This document shows positions 47,954 to 49,187 of a stretch of 49,187 nt of DNA, one piece after another. Position 1 is the first letter of the stretch. Every line of letters begins with the position of its first letter. Below the pieces are notes generated by a model, which saw nothing but the letters and a program-made list of their open reading frames with translations, had not been told where the DNA came from and ran no database searches. Origin of the DNA: Rhodanobacteraceae bacterium (lineage in GTDB: Bacteria > Pseudomonadota > Gammaproteobacteria > Xanthomonadales > Rhodanobacteraceae); assembly GCA_003142815.1 (NCBI GenBank), contig PLNP01000024.1:1-49187 (forward strand), written 5' to 3'. Made by a program: the position numbers and the translations under genes.

Positions 47954-49187
47954 ATGGCCGCAACGCATAACAAGGAGCAACAGCAGTCCGAAATCAAGAC
48001 CCTGATCATCAAGGGCAAGGAGCAGGGCTATCTGACCTACGCCGAAGTCAACGATCACCTGCCCGACGACATCGTCGATCCGGAGCAGATCGAAGACATC
48101 ATCGGCATGATCAACGACATGGGCATCGAGGTGCATGAAGTCGCGCCCGATACCGAAACGCTGCTGCCGGAAACGCCGGTCGCGACCGACGATGAGACCG
48201 CGACCGAGGAAGCCGTCGCCGTGCTCAGTGCGGTCGACGCCGAAGTTGGCCGCACCACCGATCCCGTGCGCATGTACATGCGCGAGATGGGCACGGTGGA
48301 GCTGCTCACCCGCGAGGGTGAAATCGCGATCGCCAAACGCATCGAGGAAGGCCTCAACCAGGTTCAGTCCGCGCTGGCGAGTTTCCCGTGGTCGATCCAA
48401 TTGTTGGTCGAGGAATACGACCAGCATGTCGAGGGCAAGAAGCGCCTGTCCGAAGTGCTCGCCGGTTTTGCCGACGTGGAGCCGCCGCAAGCTGCCGTTG
48501 CCGAGCCCGCGGCTCAAACCGAGGGCGAAGAAGAGGCCGCCGATGGTACGAGCGGCGATGCCGAGGAAGCAGGTCCGGGCGATACCGGCATCGATTTGGT
48601 CGAAGTCGCGCGGCGCATGGACGAATTGCGCCAGATCTATGCGAAGTTCCAGAAAGCCGCCGAGAAACACGGCAGCGCCGATCGCAAGGCGCAGAAGCTC
48701 CGCGACGAGATGGCCGAGGCATTCCTGAAACTGAAGTTGCCGGCGATCATGATCGACAGCTTCGTGCGCAAGCTGCGCGAAGTCGTCAACAACATCCGCC
48801 ACCACGAGCGCATGGTCGCGGATCTGTGCATCAAGCAGTCGCGCATGCCGCGCAAGGATTTTCTCAAGCTGTTCCCGTCCAACGAGACGAACGTCGAGTG
48901 GGCGGCCGAGCTCGCACGCAAGCGCCAGAAGTGGTCGCCGGCGATCAAGGCCAAGCGTGGCGCGATCGTCAAAGAGCAGGAAAAACTGATCGCGATCGAA
49001 AGTACGCTGTATCTGGCCGTTTCCGACATCAAGGAAATCAACCGCGCGATGTCGATCGGCGAGGCCAAGGCGCGCCGCGCAAAGAAGGAGATGGTCGAGG
49101 CGAACTTGCGTCTGGTCATCTCGATCGCCAAGAAGTACACGAATCGCGGCCTGCAGTTCCTGGATCTCATCCAGGAAGGCAACATCG
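47954..49187 (+). CDS. rpoD: Primary sigma factor RpoD (sigma-70), 3' part outside window
   Basis: 411 codons are present. Region 1.1 opens the protein ([42 protein letters not shown]), followed by region 1.2 ([32 protein letters not shown]), a long acidic non-conserved region (about residues 145-330; rich in [13 protein letters not shown]), and the start of region 2 ([33 protein letters not shown]), where the window ends. The ATG at 47954 gives [17 protein letters not shown], as in gammaproteobacterial RpoD. It should continue for about 200 further residues with regions 2.3-4.2. TATACT at about 47912-47917 could be a -10 box but has no good -35 partner. Confidence 0.97.
   Translation, partial: MAATHNKEQQQSEIKTLIIKGKEQGYLTYAEVNDHLPDDIVDPEQIEDIIGMINDMGIEVHEVAPDTETLLPETPVATDDETATEEAVAVLSAVDAEVGRTTDPVRMYMREMGTVELLTREGEIAIAKRIEEGLNQVQSALASFPWSIQLLVEEYDQHVEGKKRLSEVLAGFADVEPPQAAVAEPAAQTEGEEEAADGTSGDAEEAGPGDTGIDLVEVARRMDELRQIYAKFQKAAEKHGSADRKAQKLRDEMAEAFLKLKLPAIMIDSFVRKLREVVNNIRHHERMVADLCIKQSRMPRKDFLKLFPSNETNVEWAAELARKRQKWSPAIKAKRGAIVKEQEKLIAIESTLYLAVSDIKEINRAMSIGEAKARRAKKEMVEANLRLVISIAKKYTNRGLQFLDLIQEGNI

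Overview
The window is GC-rich (roughly two thirds G+C by eye) and reads as a gammaproteobacterial chromosome of the Xanthomonadales type, probably a Rhodanobacteraceae or Xanthomonadaceae relative. The signs are a xanthomonadin/aryl-polyene (APE) pigment locus with a chorismatase and a flavin halogenase, the housekeeping runs LysM-dprA-topA-tsaC and def-fmt-rsmB-DUF4390-ntrY, and dtd next to rpoD. No database was searched; all family names come from motifs read in the translations.

Layout. 1-2.0 kb: 5' end of a secreted Calx-beta/FG-GAP repeat protein (minus strand) and a 77-codon N-terminal fragment of a PQQ-dependent dehydrogenase whose stop lies in an attC-like hairpin. 2.35-9.7 kb: first half of the pigment locus: divergent chorismatase, then ACP, membrane protein, hotdog dehydratase, acyltransferase, LolA-like protein, MMPL exporter and a second dehydratase, mostly overlapping or tightly packed. 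9.9-14.2 kb: unrelated minus-strand genes (TPR-GGDEF cyclase, quinone oxidoreductase, HNH fragment, truncated VOC gene) separate that half from the ketoreductase at 14.2 kb. 15.2-21.0 kb: convergent minus-strand operon of two ketosynthase-type proteins, a glycosyltransferase, a CPA2 antiporter and a halogenase-like flavoprotein. The aryl-acid adenylating enzyme lies apart at 26-27.4 kb behind topA-tsaC.

21.3-25.8 kb: hemF, a DUF2782 gene and polA, which carries an in-frame REP-type inverted repeat. Just after polA is a strong candidate small RNA with four hairpins, a C-rich loop, a terminator and a sigma-E-like promoter, in the place held by Spot 42 in enterics and ErsA in Pseudomonas. 26-33.7 kb (minus): LysM protein, dprA, topA, tsaC, adenylating enzyme. 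34.2-40.1 kb (plus): def, fmt, rsmB, a DUF4390 lipoprotein and an NtrY-type kinase. Its NtrX-type partner (42.7-44.1 kb) is separated from it by two minus-strand glycosyltransferases and a decayed hydrolase. 44.3-49.2 kb: 3-hydroxybutyrate dehydrogenase, a TPR protein, a pseudogene with several lesions, a lipid A-type acyltransferase, dtd and the 5' part of rpoD.

How the pigment genes fit together (inference from APE/xanthomonadin biochemistry): the chorismatase makes a hydroxybenzoate starter, the adenylating enzyme activates it, the ACP carries the chain, ketosynthase/CLF, ketoreductase and two dehydratases build the polyene, the halogenase may halogenate the aryl head, acyltransferase and glycosyltransferase attach the chain to a lipid head group, and LolA-like protein plus MMPL exporter move it to the outer membrane. 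I see no thioesterase, second ACP or phosphopantetheinyl transferase here.

The window is full of short dispersed palindromic repeats (at least four families). I saw no tRNA, rRNA, CRISPR array or complete insertion sequence.
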